Source: an uncultured Erythrobacter sp.
GTDB taxonomy: Bacteria; Pseudomonadota; Alphaproteobacteria; Sphingomonadales; Sphingomonadaceae
Length of the DNA stretch: 42,271 bases
Reading direction: 5' to 3'
Assembly: GCA_947501215.1 (NCBI GenBank)
Contig: CANMUS010000008.1
Span: forward strand, 1-42,271
Shown: one piece after another, positions 1-8,061 of the stretch
How the letters are laid out: each line of letters starts with the position of its first letter
How positions within the stretch are numbered: position 1 is the first letter of the stretch
Made by a program: the position numbers and the translations under genes
The notes under the pieces: model-generated
Seen by the model: the letters and a program-made list of their open reading frames with translations, nothing else
Told to the model about the DNA's origin: nothing
Database searches by the model: none

Positions 1-120
1 TCTCGGACCAGACGCTACGCCCGTCGTTCTACATCACCCTCACCACAAGCAACCATCCCGCGAAGCGGGTTCGTGCAGCGCCCCGGTTCCGGACGTTTCT
101 GAGCGCGGTAAGTTAGAGGC

Positions 121-405
121 GTGACCGGAATAGAAACAGCTCTGCTGATCGGCGCGCTTGTAGGTGCGGTGGTTGGCTTGGTGCCTCGGGCCAAAATCGG
201 CTGCGGGGCCCTTGTCATTATCCCGCTTGCGATGCTCGTCTACACCGCCATCCAGTTAAACGACGCAAACCGCCGTCCAGACGCCCTTGATGCGCTCCTT
301 TACGTGTTCAATCCCCTCTGGCCGAGCCTCGGAGCGCTCTTGGGTTTCGGACTTGTGAGGCTTCTGCGAACGCTGGCCCTCCGCAAAGATCGGAACGGCA
401 GCTAA
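121..405 (+). CDS. small hydrophobic membrane protein, function unknown
   Basis: A 94-residue protein from a GTG start. It has a glycine/alanine-rich first hydrophobic segment (about residues 5-22), a second (about 28-43) and a third (about 66-82), and ends in a basic tail rich in Arg and Lys. I recognise no family. No ATG is available in frame near the beginning, and the purine stretch TAGAGG lies only one base before the GTG, which is too close for a good ribosome site, so the start is uncertain. Nothing in the neighbourhood indicates a function. Reading it as a real gene rests on the coherent membrane topology and on the lack of a better competing frame. Confidence 0.5.
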   Translation: MTGIETALLIGALVGAVVGLVPRAKIGCGALVIIPLAMLVYTAIQLNDANRRPDALDALLYVFNPLWPSLGALLGFGLVRLLRTLALRKDRNGS

Positions 406-905
406 CCACCCAATTTCAGACGAAGAGTTGAAAGGTGTACTGCGAGAAAGCTGACCTCCAGTCCGTCACAATGCTAACTTGAAAGGTTGGACATCGCAGT
501 CCGGGATGCGGCGGGAAAACGTAGGCTGTCGGGGCAGGTTGGACAGCGGCAAGTGCCTGTTTCTAAGGGAACAGGGCATTCCGGCCAGGGGTACCAAGCT
601 TTCCGCGCGCTGCGGTGTAACCTTTCACATCCTTTCGGTGAACATCGGGCAAAGCGATATTGAGCCGCGAAATCCAAAAGGGCTCACTCCACAGTCGACC
701 GTTCGCGCACCAATTCGGCCGCTGGGCATTGCTCTGCTCCCCAAAATTGCCAGTCGGTTGTTCGGGGACACCGTTGTGCGCAACGCCGGGCCCGGTCTTC
801 GCGCCATCCTCCTGCGTCTCGCCGAAAACATGTCGGGCGTTGACGAGGCAAACGTCTGACTTCGCGAAAATCCTTGTCATCCGAGCTTAGGGGTGGGATT
901 GCCTC
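406..905. other. gene-poor interval with a repeated TGAAAGGT motif
   Basis: About 500 bases in which I find no convincing gene. Open frames exist on both strands (for example 479-859 plus and 563-880 minus), but their translations have no recognisable motif, no ribosome site and unlikely composition. TTGAAAGGT occurs at 428-436 and again at 479-487, and the inverted form ACCTTTCAC is at 620-628. It could be a decayed gene or an untranslated or regulatory region ahead of the transporter that starts at 912. Confidence 0.4.
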
Positions 906-911
906 GGCCGG

Positions 912-2711
912 ATGATCGGGATGCCTTCATACCATGCGATCGCGGCCATGGTCGTCACGCTCTGGATGTTCGTCGCTTTCGCCCGCGGGCGGATGTCGGT
1001 CGAGATCATCTCGCTCCTGACCATCGCGGTGATCGCGGTCGGCCTGTACTTCTTCCCCCTTCCCGAGACCCAGCCGACCGACGGCCTGGCGCTCGCGTTT
1101 TCGGGCTTTGGTCACTACGCACTGATCACGATCTGCGCCCTGATGATCATGGGGCGCGGGCTGGTGGTGACCGGCGCCCTGGAGCCCGCCGCGCGCTTCC
1201 TCGAGCGATTGTTCAAGGTCAATCTCCAGCTCGGCCTGCTGTTTTCGCTGGTCGTGACATTCCTGCTGTCGATGGGCGTCAACAACACACCGGTCCTTGT
1301 CTTGCTGATGCCGATCTTCGTGCAATTGGCCATGCGCGGCGCAATGGCGGCATCGAAGACCCTGATCCCGCTCAACGCCGCGTCGCTCATGGGGGGCATG
1401 GCGACCACGATCGGGACCTCGACCAACATTCTCGTGGTGTCGATCGCAGTCGATCTTGGCATGCCGGAGATGGGCGTTTTTCACTTCACGCCGATCGTGC
1501 TGATAGCCTCACTGGTCGCGCTGCCCTTCGTGTGGATCGTGATGCCTCGCTTGCTGGGTGACAACCGCGTTGAGTCGGTCCATTCGCATCGCTTGTTCGA
1601 GACCCGGTTGCGGGTGACCGAGGACTCCGTCCTGAATGGCCGCGAACTGTCCGAAGTGTCCTCGCGCCTACCTGCCGGCATCGAGTTTCACGATGTCCCG
1701 GTAGGCTTGCTTCGCCCACAGCACCGCTTGCGGATGACCGGCACGCATGAGGCGATCGAGGAAGCGATGGCTACCTTGCGCGGCGATGCGGCCCCCAGCT
1801 GGGTGATCGACCGCATCCGCCGCCGTTCGAACGAAACCGGGATCGACATCGCAGTTGTCGAAATGATCGTCACAGCGGATTCGCGCCTGATCGGCCGAAC
1901 CTTGCCGAGTTCCGGCATTGCCGATCTTTACGGGGTTGCCGTTATCGGCACCCACCGGCCGGACCGCATCGTCGGCGAGAAGGAACAGTTTTCCGAGGGT
2001 GGCGATCATCGCTTCGCTGAAGGCGACGTGCTGCTGGTCATGGGTCTGCCCGACGACATGGAACACTTCGCCCGGTCGGACAGCCTGCTGCAGCTCGAGG
2101 GCATGCGCGAGTTGCCGCGGCGTTCGAAGGCGACCCTCGCCGCAGCGATCATGGGCGGCTCGCTGGCGCTGGCGTCGGTCGGCCTCATTCCAATTGCGAT
2201 CGCTGCGCTGGCCGGGGCGATCTTGATGTTCGTCACCGGCTGCGTGAAGTTCGACCGCGTCGGGCGGGGCCTGTCGGGCAGCGTAATCGTGCTGATCGCC
2301 GCCAGTATCGCCTTGGGCCGGATCATCCTCGACAGCGGGGCCGCCGACTGGATCGGCACGGTCATGGCCGTAGGGCTCGACTACCTCTCGTCCGCTGCGG
2401 CGCTGGCGGCAATCATGCTGGCGATGACCTTCCTCACGAACTTCGCGTCCAATGCCACGGCCGCCACGGTCGGCACACCCATTGCCTTTGCCATCGCGAC
2501 TAAGCTGGGTCTTCCAGCAGAGCCGCTGGTTCTGGCCGTGCTGTTCGGCTGCAACCTGTGTTACGCGACGCCGATCGCCTACCAGACCAACATGCTCATC
2601 ATGGCCGAGGGATCTTACGAGTTTAAGGACTACGTCCGCACAGGCGTCCCGCTGGTCCTGATCATGGTCGCCGCCTTGTCGATACTACTGGTCATGACAT
2701 ACGGTCTGTAG
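912..2711 (+). CDS. SLC13/DASS family anion transporter with two TrkA-C (RCK_C) domains
   Basis: A 599-residue inner-membrane permease of the divalent anion:sodium symporter family, expected to import dicarboxylate, sulfate or a similar anion. Hydrophobic helices fill about residues 5-205 and 405-599. Between them lie two soluble TrkA-C-like modules (about 215-290 and 310-385). Both substrate/sodium motifs of the family are visible: MGVNNTP followed by GTSTNIL in the first half, and NFASNATAATVGTP in the second, then TPIAYQTN. The ATG at 912 is used, but an in-frame ATG at 924 is almost as good; neither has a strong ribosome site. It is followed after 54 bases by a secreted M20 amidohydrolase on the same strand, suggesting joint use of an amide or peptide-derived substrate. 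The actual substrate cannot be read from the sequence. Confidence 0.88.
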   Translation: MIGMPSYHAIAAMVVTLWMFVAFARGRMSVEIISLLTIAVIAVGLYFFPLPETQPTDGLALAFSGFGHYALITICALMIMGRGLVVTGALEPAARFLERLFKVNLQLGLLFSLVVTFLLSMGVNNTPVLVLLMPIFVQLAMRGAMAASKTLIPLNAASLMGGMATTIGTSTNILVVSIAVDLGMPEMGVFHFTPIVLIASLVALPFVWIVMPRLLGDNRVESVHSHRLFETRLRVTEDSVLNGRELSEVSSRLPAGIEFHDVPVGLLRPQHRLRMTGTHEAIEEAMATLRGDAAPSWVIDRIRRRSNETGIDIAVVEMIVTADSRLIGRTLPSSGIADLYGVAVIGTHRPDRIVGEKEQFSEGGDHRFAEGDVLLVMGLPDDMEHFARSDSLLQLEGMRELPRRSKATLAAAIMGGSLALASVGLIPIAIAALAGAILMFVTGCVKFDRVGRGLSGSVIVLIAASIALGRIILDSGAADWIGTVMAVGLDYLSSAAALAAIMLAMTFLTNFASNATAATVGTPIAFAIATKLGLPAEPLVLAVLFGCNLCYATPIAYQTNMLIMAEGSYEFKDYVRTGVPLVLIMVAALSILLVMTYGL

Positions 2712-2765
2712 GCTGACTGCGGCCGCTCAGGCCGGCTGCCGACATTTGAATTGAGGGAGAAAACC

Positions 2766-4097
2766 GTGCGCAAATTCACTCCAGTATCAATGGCGGCGTT
2801 GGCTATCGCCGTCGCAAGTCCGGCGCAGGCCGACGATCTTCGAGCCGATTTGCAGGCCGATATGCCGGAGCTGATGGAGCTTTACCGCGACTTGCACGCG
2901 AAACCCGAACTCAGCTTCGAGGAACATGAAACGGCGGCAAAGCTTGCCAGCCGAATGAAGGAGCTCGGTTTCGAAGTCACCGAAGGCGTCGGCCGGACCG
3001 GCGTGGTTTCAGTCATGCGGAACGGCGAGGGTCCGACCGTGATGCTGCGCGCCGATATGGACGGGTTGCCCGTGGTCGAACAGACCGGACTGCCCTACGC
3101 CAGCACCGTCACCGCGACTCCTGCAAGCGGCGTCACCACCGGCGTGATGCACGCCTGCGGTCACGACACGCACATGGCCGGCTTCATCGGCGCCGCGCAG
3201 TTGCTGGCAGAGCGGAAGGACGAGTGGCAGGGCACGCTGGTGATGATCCTGCAGCCGGCGGAAGAGCTGGGGCTGGGCGCGCTGGCGATGATCGAGGACG
3301 GGCTCTACACCCGTTTTCCCAAGCCGGACTACGCGCTTGCCTTCCACGATGCCGCCGCGCCCGCGCCTGCCGGGACGATCGGCTACACACCCGGCTTCGC
3401 TCTCGCCAATGTCGACAGCGTCGACATCACGGTGAAGGGCATCGGCGGCCACGGCGCTTACCCGCACACGACCGTCGATCCGGTCGTGCTCGCCAGCGCG
3501 ATCGTGATGAAGTTGCAGACGGTGGTGAGCCGCAATTCCTCGCCGCTCGATCCAGCCGTCATCACCGTGGGCAGCTTCCACGCAGGCGCCAAGCACAACA
3601 TCATTTCGGACGAGGCCAAGCTGCAGCTTACCGTGCGCAGCTATTCCGACGAGAGCCGCAAGCTGTTGCTCGACGGCATCCGCCGGGTGGCTCGCGGCGA
3701 GGCGATCACCGCCGGGCTGCCGGAAAACCTGATGCCGGAAATCGCAGTCGAGGAAACCTATACGCCCGCGACCTTCAACGATGTCGACTTCAGCAACGAG
3801 ATGGCAGCTGCCTTCAAGGCGCGCTTCGGCGAGGAGCGGGTGATGGAATGGCCGCCGGTGATGGGCGGCGAGGATTTCAGCCAATTCCGCCGCGCCGATC
3901 CGGAGAATGTCGACAGCATGATCTTCTGGATCAGCGGCACCCCGCAGCCGATGCTCGATGCGCTGGAGCAGGACGGCACGCCGCTGCCTTCGCTGCATTC
4001 GCCCTTCTGGGCGCCCGATGCGGAGAAGGTGATCGCCACCGGCGCCGAAGCGTTGGCCAGTGCGGCGCTCGACCTGATGCCGCGTAACGGCGGTTGA
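2766..4097 (+). CDS. secreted M20 family amidohydrolase/peptidase
   Basis: A 443-residue zinc hydrolase of the M20D amidohydrolase group (hippurate hydrolase, N-acyl-amino-acid and carboxypeptidase relatives). Residues 1-23 form a signal peptide ending in PAQA before the mature start at DD, so the enzyme acts in the periplasm. Metal-site motifs are intact: RADMDGLP, MHACGHDTHMAG, the catalytic EE in PAEELG, and the late histidine in SLHSPFW. The start is taken as GTG 2766, because GAGGGAGAAA lies just before it; a TTG at 2751 is in frame but would put that ribosome site inside the gene. It follows the SLC13 transporter on the same strand with a short gap, consistent with an operon. Periplasmic cleavage with uptake of the released anion is an inference. 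Confidence 0.88.
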   Translation: MRKFTPVSMAALAIAVASPAQADDLRADLQADMPELMELYRDLHAKPELSFEEHETAAKLASRMKELGFEVTEGVGRTGVVSVMRNGEGPTVMLRADMDGLPVVEQTGLPYASTVTATPASGVTTGVMHACGHDTHMAGFIGAAQLLAERKDEWQGTLVMILQPAEELGLGALAMIEDGLYTRFPKPDYALAFHDAAAPAPAGTIGYTPGFALANVDSVDITVKGIGGHGAYPHTTVDPVVLASAIVMKLQTVVSRNSSPLDPAVITVGSFHAGAKHNIISDEAKLQLTVRSYSDESRKLLLDGIRRVARGEAITAGLPENLMPEIAVEETYTPATFNDVDFSNEMAAAFKARFGEERVMEWPPVMGGEDFSQFRRADPENVDSMIFWISGTPQPMLDALEQDGTPLPSLHSPFWAPDAEKVIATGAEALASAALDLMPRNGG

Positions 4098-4120
4098 ACC
4101 GACAGCTTCGCAAAAAGTGT

Positions 4121-4176
4121 GGCCGCCGGAGCGTTTGGGGTCGCTCCGACGGCCGTATTCTCCTCCCCAGGAGAAT
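4121..4176. terminator. two adjacent hairpins between convergent genes
   Basis: First stem: GGCCGCCGGAGCG (4121-4133) pairs with CGCTCCGACGGCC (4142-4154) with one mismatch. Second stem: ATTCTCCT (4157-4164) pairs perfectly with AGGAGAAT (4169-4176) across a CCCC loop. They sit between the stop of the amidohydrolase and the stop of the minus-strand 63-aa gene, where transcription from both sides should end. Neither is followed by a run of T, so intrinsic termination is plausible but not proven. Confidence 0.5.
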
Positions 4177-4197
4177 CGATTGTCAGGTTAGTGGCTG

Positions 4198-4389
4198 TCA
4201 GCCATCCGACGGCACATAGGTGCCCAGCCGGTGATGCAGTGCGTTGATCTTCGCCAGTTCCTCGCGATCCTCGATCTGCCGGGCATAGGCCGTGAGCGCA
4301 GTGCGCAGCAGGCGGAAGTCGGCGGTCGAGAACAGGGCGCGGGCGCGGCCGGGTTCGGTTTTGGGGGTGTCTTCGGTCACGGTCGTCAT
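4198..4389 (-). CDS. 63-aa conserved-looking small protein downstream of isocitrate lyase
   Basis: A 63-residue soluble protein starting MTTVTED and ending TYVPSDG. The body is a predicted amphipathic helical stretch (about residues 20-55) with the sequence FRLLRTALTAYARQIEDREE. The start is well supported: AGGAG lies about seven bases before the ATG at 4389. A longer reading of the same frame back to 4809 only runs antisense through aceA and is not real. It lies 11 bases after the aceA stop on the same strand, so it is almost certainly co-transcribed with isocitrate lyase. I do not recognise a characterised function. A role tied to the glyoxylate shunt is a guess from position. Confidence 0.72.
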   Translation of the reverse strand: MTTVTEDTPKTEPGRARALFSTADFRLLRTALTAYARQIEDREELAKINALHHRLGTYVPSDG

Positions 4390-4400
4390 CCTCTCACTCC

Positions 4401-5999
4401 TCAGGCAGCGGCAAACTGGTTCATCGTGTTGTCCTTGCCGCCGGCCTTCAGGGCTGCCTCGCCGGCAAAGTATTCCTTGTGGTCGTCCCCGATGTCGGAT
4501 CCGGCCATGTTCTGGTGCTTGACGCAAGCGATGCCCTGGCGGATTTCCTCGCGCTGCACGTTCTTGACGTATCCGAGCATCGCCTGTTCCCCGAAGTATT
4601 CCTTCGCGAGGTTGTCGGTGCTCAGCGCCGCCGTGTGGTAGGTCGGCAGGGTGATGAGGTGGTGGAAGATGCCCGCGCGCTTCGCAGCATCGGCCTGGAA
4701 GGTGCGGATTTTTTCGTCGGCTTCGGCGGCCAGTTCGGTGCCGTCGTAATCGACGCTCATCAGCCTGTCGCGGTCGAACGCGCTTACGTCCTTTCCGGCT
4801 TCTGCCCATGCATCATAGACTTGCTGGCGGAAGTTCAGCGTCCAGTTGAAGCTAGGCGAGTTGTTGTAGACCAGCTTCGCGTTCGGGATCACCTCACGCA
4901 CCCGGTCGACCATGCCGGCGATCTGCTCGACATGCGGCTTTTCGGTTTCGATCCACAGCAGGTCGGCGCCATGCTGAAGCGCGGTGATGCAGTCGAGAAC
5001 GCAGCGATCCTCGCCGGTGCCCGGGCGGAACTGGTAGAGGTTGCTCGGCAGGCGCTTCGGAGCAAGCAGCTTGCCGTCACGGCTGATGAAGACCTGGCCG
5101 TTGGTGATGTCGGCCGGATCGACTTCGTCGCAATCGAGGAAGCTGTTGTACTGGTCACCCAGATCACCCGGCTCGGTCGAATAAGCGATCTGCTTGGTCA
5201 GGCCGGCGCCGAGCGAGTCGGTGCGCGCCACGATGATCCCGTCTTCGACGCCGAGTTCGAGGAAGGCGTAACGAATCGCGCGGATCTTCTGGAGGAAGTC
5301 CTCGTGCGGTACGGTGACCTTGCCGTCCTGGTGGCCGCACTGCTTTTCGTCCGATACCTGGTTTTCGATCTGCAGCGCGCAGGCACCGGCCTCGATCATC
5401 TTCTTGGCGAGCAGATAGGTCGCTTCGGCATTGCCGAAACCGGCGTCAATGTCGGCAATGATCGGCACGACATGGGTTTCGTGGTCGTCGATCGCCTTCT
5501 GCAGGCGCTGGGCTTCTACCTCGTCGCCGTTTTCCCGAGCCGTATCGAGATCGCGGAACATGCCGCCGAGTTCACGGGCATCGGCCTGCTTGAGGAAGGT
5601 GTAGAGTTCTTCGATCAGCGCGGGCACGCTGGTCTTCTCGTGCATCGACTGGTCGGGCAAGGGGCCGAAATCGCTGCGCAGCGCGGCAACCATCCAGCCC
5701 GAGAGATAGAGATAACGGCGCTTGGTGCTGCCGAAATGCTTCTTGATCGAGATCATCTTCTGCTGGGCGATGAAACCGTGCCAGGTGCCGAGCGACTGCG
5801 TGTAATTCGCCGGATCGCGGTCATAGGCTTCCATGTCTTCGCGCATGATCTTCGCGGTGTATTTCGCGATGTCGAGACCGGTACGGAAGCGGTTCTGCAC
5901 GACCATGCGCGCAGCGCTCTCGGCGTCGATCGCGCCCCAGGGTGCACCGTTGGCAGCGATGGTTTCGTTCAGTTCCTTGATCCGGGCCTGGTAGGTCAC
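4401..5999 (-). CDS. aceA: isocitrate lyase
   Basis: A 532-residue cytoplasmic enzyme that splits isocitrate into glyoxylate and succinate, the first step of the glyoxylate shunt used for growth on acetate and fatty acids. Length and sequence match the long (about 531-aa) Pseudomonas-type isocitrate lyase rather than the 434-aa E. coli type. The active-site loop reads DEKQCGHQDGKV with catalytic Cys221. The Mg-binding region ADIDAGFGN and the WIETEKPH segment are also present. The start is GTG 5999: AGGAGG (complement of 6006-6011) is ideally spaced six bases before it. The gene diverges from a fatty-acyl-responsive regulator across a 153-base region with candidate operator repeats. Malate synthase, the partner enzyme, is not in this window. 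Confidence 0.96.
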   Translation of the reverse strand: MTYQARIKELNETIAANGAPWGAIDAESAARMVVQNRFRTGLDIAKYTAKIMREDMEAYDRDPANYTQSLGTWHGFIAQQKMISIKKHFGSTKRRYLYLSGWMVAALRSDFGPLPDQSMHEKTSVPALIEELYTFLKQADARELGGMFRDLDTARENGDEVEAQRLQKAIDDHETHVVPIIADIDAGFGNAEATYLLAKKMIEAGACALQIENQVSDEKQCGHQDGKVTVPHEDFLQKIRAIRYAFLELGVEDGIIVARTDSLGAGLTKQIAYSTEPGDLGDQYNSFLDCDEVDPADITNGQVFISRDGKLLAPKRLPSNLYQFRPGTGEDRCVLDCITALQHGADLLWIETEKPHVEQIAGMVDRVREVIPNAKLVYNNSPSFNWTLNFRQQVYDAWAEAGKDVSAFDRDRLMSVDYDGTELAAEADEKIRTFQADAAKRAGIFHHLITLPTYHTAALSTDNLAKEYFGEQAMLGYVKNVQREEIRQGIACVKHQNMAGSDIGDDHKEYFAGEAALKAGGKDNTMNQFAAA

Positions 6000-6075
6000 G
6001 GGGGTCCTCCTAAAAATGCGTCTGGCGGGATCGCCTTGAGCACTAGGTGGAGGAGCGACGCGGCCAGCGATAGGG

Positions 6076-6146
6076 AAATTTACAAACTTTCTTGTCTAAA
6101 TCGCTCCTCTAGGGCATTTCGCTGTGTAAACATGTAAAGAAAGTGA
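6076..6146. promoter_or_regulatory. divergent aceA / regulator control region with RamB-like motifs
   Basis: Between two divergent genes, an AT-rich patch stands out in GC-rich DNA. TTTACAAACTTTC lies at 6079-6091 and TGTAAACATGTAAAGAAAGT at 6125-6144. The first resembles the TTTGCAAAGTT type of site bound by RamB, the related acetate-metabolism regulator of corynebacteria (from memory). The second overlaps the bases just before the regulator's own start, as expected for autoregulation. Assignment as the regulator's operator is an inference. Confidence 0.5.
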
Positions 6147-6152
6147 CATGAC

Positions 6153-7535
6153 ATGGCCGACGAAGCACTTTTCGCAGGACCCGCCATTCGCCGCCTGCGC
6201 AAGCGCGAAGGCCTGACTCAGGCCGCCACGGCGGCCCGGCTCGACATCTCGCCAAGCTATCTGAACCTCATCGAGCGCAACCAGCGACCGGTCAGCGCGC
6301 GCGTGGTTATGCAGCTGGTGGATCAGTTCGATTTCGATCCGCGCAATTTGCGCGAGGACGAGACGATCGGTGGTCTCGAGGGCCTGTCGCGCCGCTTCGC
6401 GGACGAGCGATTTTCCGATCTCGGAATCGACCGTGACGAGTTGCAGGAGTTTCTCTCTGCTGCTCCGCACGCGGCGGCGGCATTCGCGCGGCTCTACGAT
6501 AGTGCTGGATCGGCAATCGCCACCGACGATGGCCCCCTGGTGGCTTCGCGTCGCGAAATCGAGAAATGGCGCAATCATTTCGCCGATCTCGACCTCGCTG
6601 CGGAAGAGCTTGCGGACGAGATGCGCCTGTCGCGCGGCGATATCGGCCTCGCCCTGACCGAGCGGCTGCGGGAGCGGCACCAGCTGTCGGTGCGCATCCT
6701 GCCGCGCGATGTCATGCCCGACAGCCTTCGCAGGCTCGATCTCCATGCGCGGCAGGTTCAGCTGTCCGAGATGCTGAGCCATGCATCGCGCAATTTCCAG
6801 CTCGCGCTGCAGTTAGCCCGGCTCGAGTATTCGGAAAACATCGACTCCATCGCGAAGGGCGCCAAATTCGATGACGATGCGGCGCGTGCTTTTTTCTCGC
6901 GGCACCTGACCGGTTATTTCGCAGCCGCATTGTTGATGCCCTACAGCCGCTTCCTGCGGGCCTGCGAAGCAACCGGCTACGATCTGCCTGTCCTCGAACG
7001 GCGTTTTGGTGTCAGCTTCGAGCAACTTGCGCACCGCCTGACGACGTTACAGCGCGTCGGCCAGCGCGGCTTGCCCTTCTTCATGGTGCGGCTCGATCGG
7101 GCGGGGCAGTTCTCGAAAACCTTTACCGGAGCGAGCACCGCGCGGTTCATCAACTCCGACACGAGTTGTCCGTTGTGGCATGCCCACCGGGCTTTCGAAC
7201 GCGCGGGCGAATTGCAGGTCCAGTTCGTGGCACTCGACGTAGCGGGCGAGCGGGAAGGGGGCTGGCTTACCTTTGCGCGCACTGTCGAAGGCAGCGGTGC
7301 ACCGGGCGAAGCGCAATTTGTCGTCGCGCTGGGTGTCGAGGCCGTCCTCGCAGAGGAACTCGCACAGGCGCGCGCCATATCCCTTCGCTCGCAGGAAGCC
7401 CAGCGGATTGGGCCGGGATGTGCCGGCTGCCACCGGCGGCAATGCACGCAGCGCTCGCTGCCCCCCCGGGGCCGGGCGCTCTCCTTCGACACGGTCCGGC
7501 GCGGCGTCACCCCCTTCGAGTTTGCGAGCGATTAA
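6153..7535 (+). CDS. XRE / ImmA-IrrE / short-chain fatty acyl family transcriptional regulator
   Basis: A 460-residue cytoplasmic regulator of the RamB/ScfR type. Residues about 10-64 form an XRE helix-turn-helix (IRRLRKREGLTQAATAARLDISPSYLNLIERNQR). The middle (about 180-310) is ImmA/IrrE-like. The C-terminal short-chain fatty acyl regulator domain ends with a conserved cysteine cluster, CAGCHRRQC (C-x2-C-x4-C), preceded by SDTSCPLWHAH; together these may bind metal. Members control acetate, propionate and glyoxylate genes. Divergent placement next to aceA makes aceA the obvious target and acyl-CoA status the likely signal, both inferred. The ATG at 6153 has only a weak purine stretch upstream, so a leaderless or weakly translated mRNA is possible. 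Confidence 0.9.
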   Translation: MADEALFAGPAIRRLRKREGLTQAATAARLDISPSYLNLIERNQRPVSARVVMQLVDQFDFDPRNLREDETIGGLEGLSRRFADERFSDLGIDRDELQEFLSAAPHAAAAFARLYDSAGSAIATDDGPLVASRREIEKWRNHFADLDLAAEELADEMRLSRGDIGLALTERLRERHQLSVRILPRDVMPDSLRRLDLHARQVQLSEMLSHASRNFQLALQLARLEYSENIDSIAKGAKFDDDAARAFFSRHLTGYFAAALLMPYSRFLRACEATGYDLPVLERRFGVSFEQLAHRLTTLQRVGQRGLPFFMVRLDRAGQFSKTFTGASTARFINSDTSCPLWHAHRAFERAGELQVQFVALDVAGEREGGWLTFARTVEGSGAPGEAQFVVALGVEAVLAEELAQARAISLRSQEAQRIGPGCAGCHRRQCTQRSLPPRGRALSFDTVRRGVTPFEFASD

Positions 7536-7619
7536 CCAACAAACTGTTCTCTACGCGGAACCGGATTTCGCGATGGAGCGTTCGGTCGCCAATAAAAGTC
7601 TATCAGGGAGCACAAGCTC

Positions 7620-7916
7620 ATGACCGAAGAACGCATCACCGAAACGACAACCCCTTCGGGAAATACGCACACGACCCGCACAGTCGTCACCGACAACGAG
7701 CCTCGCAAAAGCGGCGGTGCCAGCTGGGGCCTGCTAATCCTGCTGGCTGTCGTGGCCATCGTAGGCGTGATCATCTTCACGCAGATGAGCGGTGCGGAAG
7801 TGGCGAAGGATAACGCAGTTGCGGATGCAGCCGGCGAGGTTGGCGAAGCTGCGGGCCAGGTGGGCGATGCAGCTCAAAATGCAGGCGACGCCGTTTCTGA
7901 CGTCGTCCAGCAGTAA
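7620..7916 (+). CDS. small single-pass membrane protein with a repetitive Ala/Gly tail
   Basis: A 98-residue protein. A hydrophilic Thr-rich N-terminus (TETTTPSGNTHTTRTVVTD) precedes one hydrophobic helix (about residues 38-54), followed by a low-complexity acidic tail of repeated AxxAGEVGEAAGQVGDAAQNAGDAV units that should form an amphipathic helix outside the membrane. A GGGAG ribosome site lies upstream and a strong terminator follows, so it is a stand-alone unit. Tails of this kind occur in envelope-stress and desiccation-type small proteins, but I do not recognise a named family and give no function. Confidence 0.75.
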   Translation: MTEERITETTTPSGNTHTTRTVVTDNEPRKSGGASWGLLILLAVVAIVGVIIFTQMSGAEVAKDNAVADAAGEVGEAAGQVGDAAQNAGDAVSDVVQQ

Positions 7917-7937
7917 CCGGTCGACGATATCCCAAAA

Positions 7938-7967
7938 GGCGGCGCGGATCGCTCGCGCCGCCTTTTT
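7938..7967 (+). terminator. rho-independent terminator
   Basis: A perfect 9-bp stem, GGCGGCGCG (7938-7946) with CGCGCCGCC (7954-7962), 7-base loop, followed by TTTTT (7963-7967) and preceded by AAAA. It ends the 98-aa gene's transcript and insulates the polysaccharide operon that starts at 8062. Confidence 0.92.
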
Positions 7968-7983
7968 CGTGTGAGTTCGGGAT

Positions 7984-7997
7984 TGTGTAAAGTTTAC
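7984..7997. promoter_or_regulatory. palindromic GTAAAGTTTAC motif upstream of the exopolysaccharide operon
   Basis: GTAAAGTTTAC (7987-7997) is a perfect inverted repeat around one central base, about 65 bases before the first gene of the operon. The preceding TGTGTAAA is identical to 6123-6130 in the aceA/regulator control region. It could be an operator or part of a promoter; the protein that reads it is unknown. Confidence 0.35.
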
Positions 7998-8061
7998 CGA
8001 CGGTTCATTCCTCGCTGCTAGTCAAATATTCCGACACCAGCAATTTCGCGAGCGCGACCGG

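Noticed and set aside
57..69. Small hairpin CCCGC-GAA-GCGGG
   Set aside because: Five base pairs with no T run and no adjacent gene end; too weak to call a terminator.
479..859. Possible 126-aa gene in the gap before the transporter
   Set aside because: TTG start, no ribosome site, no family resemblance, and overlapped by equally open frames on the other strand.
3009..3998. Long open frame antisense to the M20 amidohydrolase
   Set aside because: The amidohydrolase carries intact family motifs in the other strand; the antisense translation is rich in His/Arg low-complexity sequence typical of shadows in GC-rich DNA.
4479..6137. A 552-residue open frame antisense to isocitrate lyase
   Set aside because: Isocitrate lyase is unmistakable on the minus strand with an ideal ribosome site. 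The plus-strand frame has no family motif and runs through the divergent promoter region.
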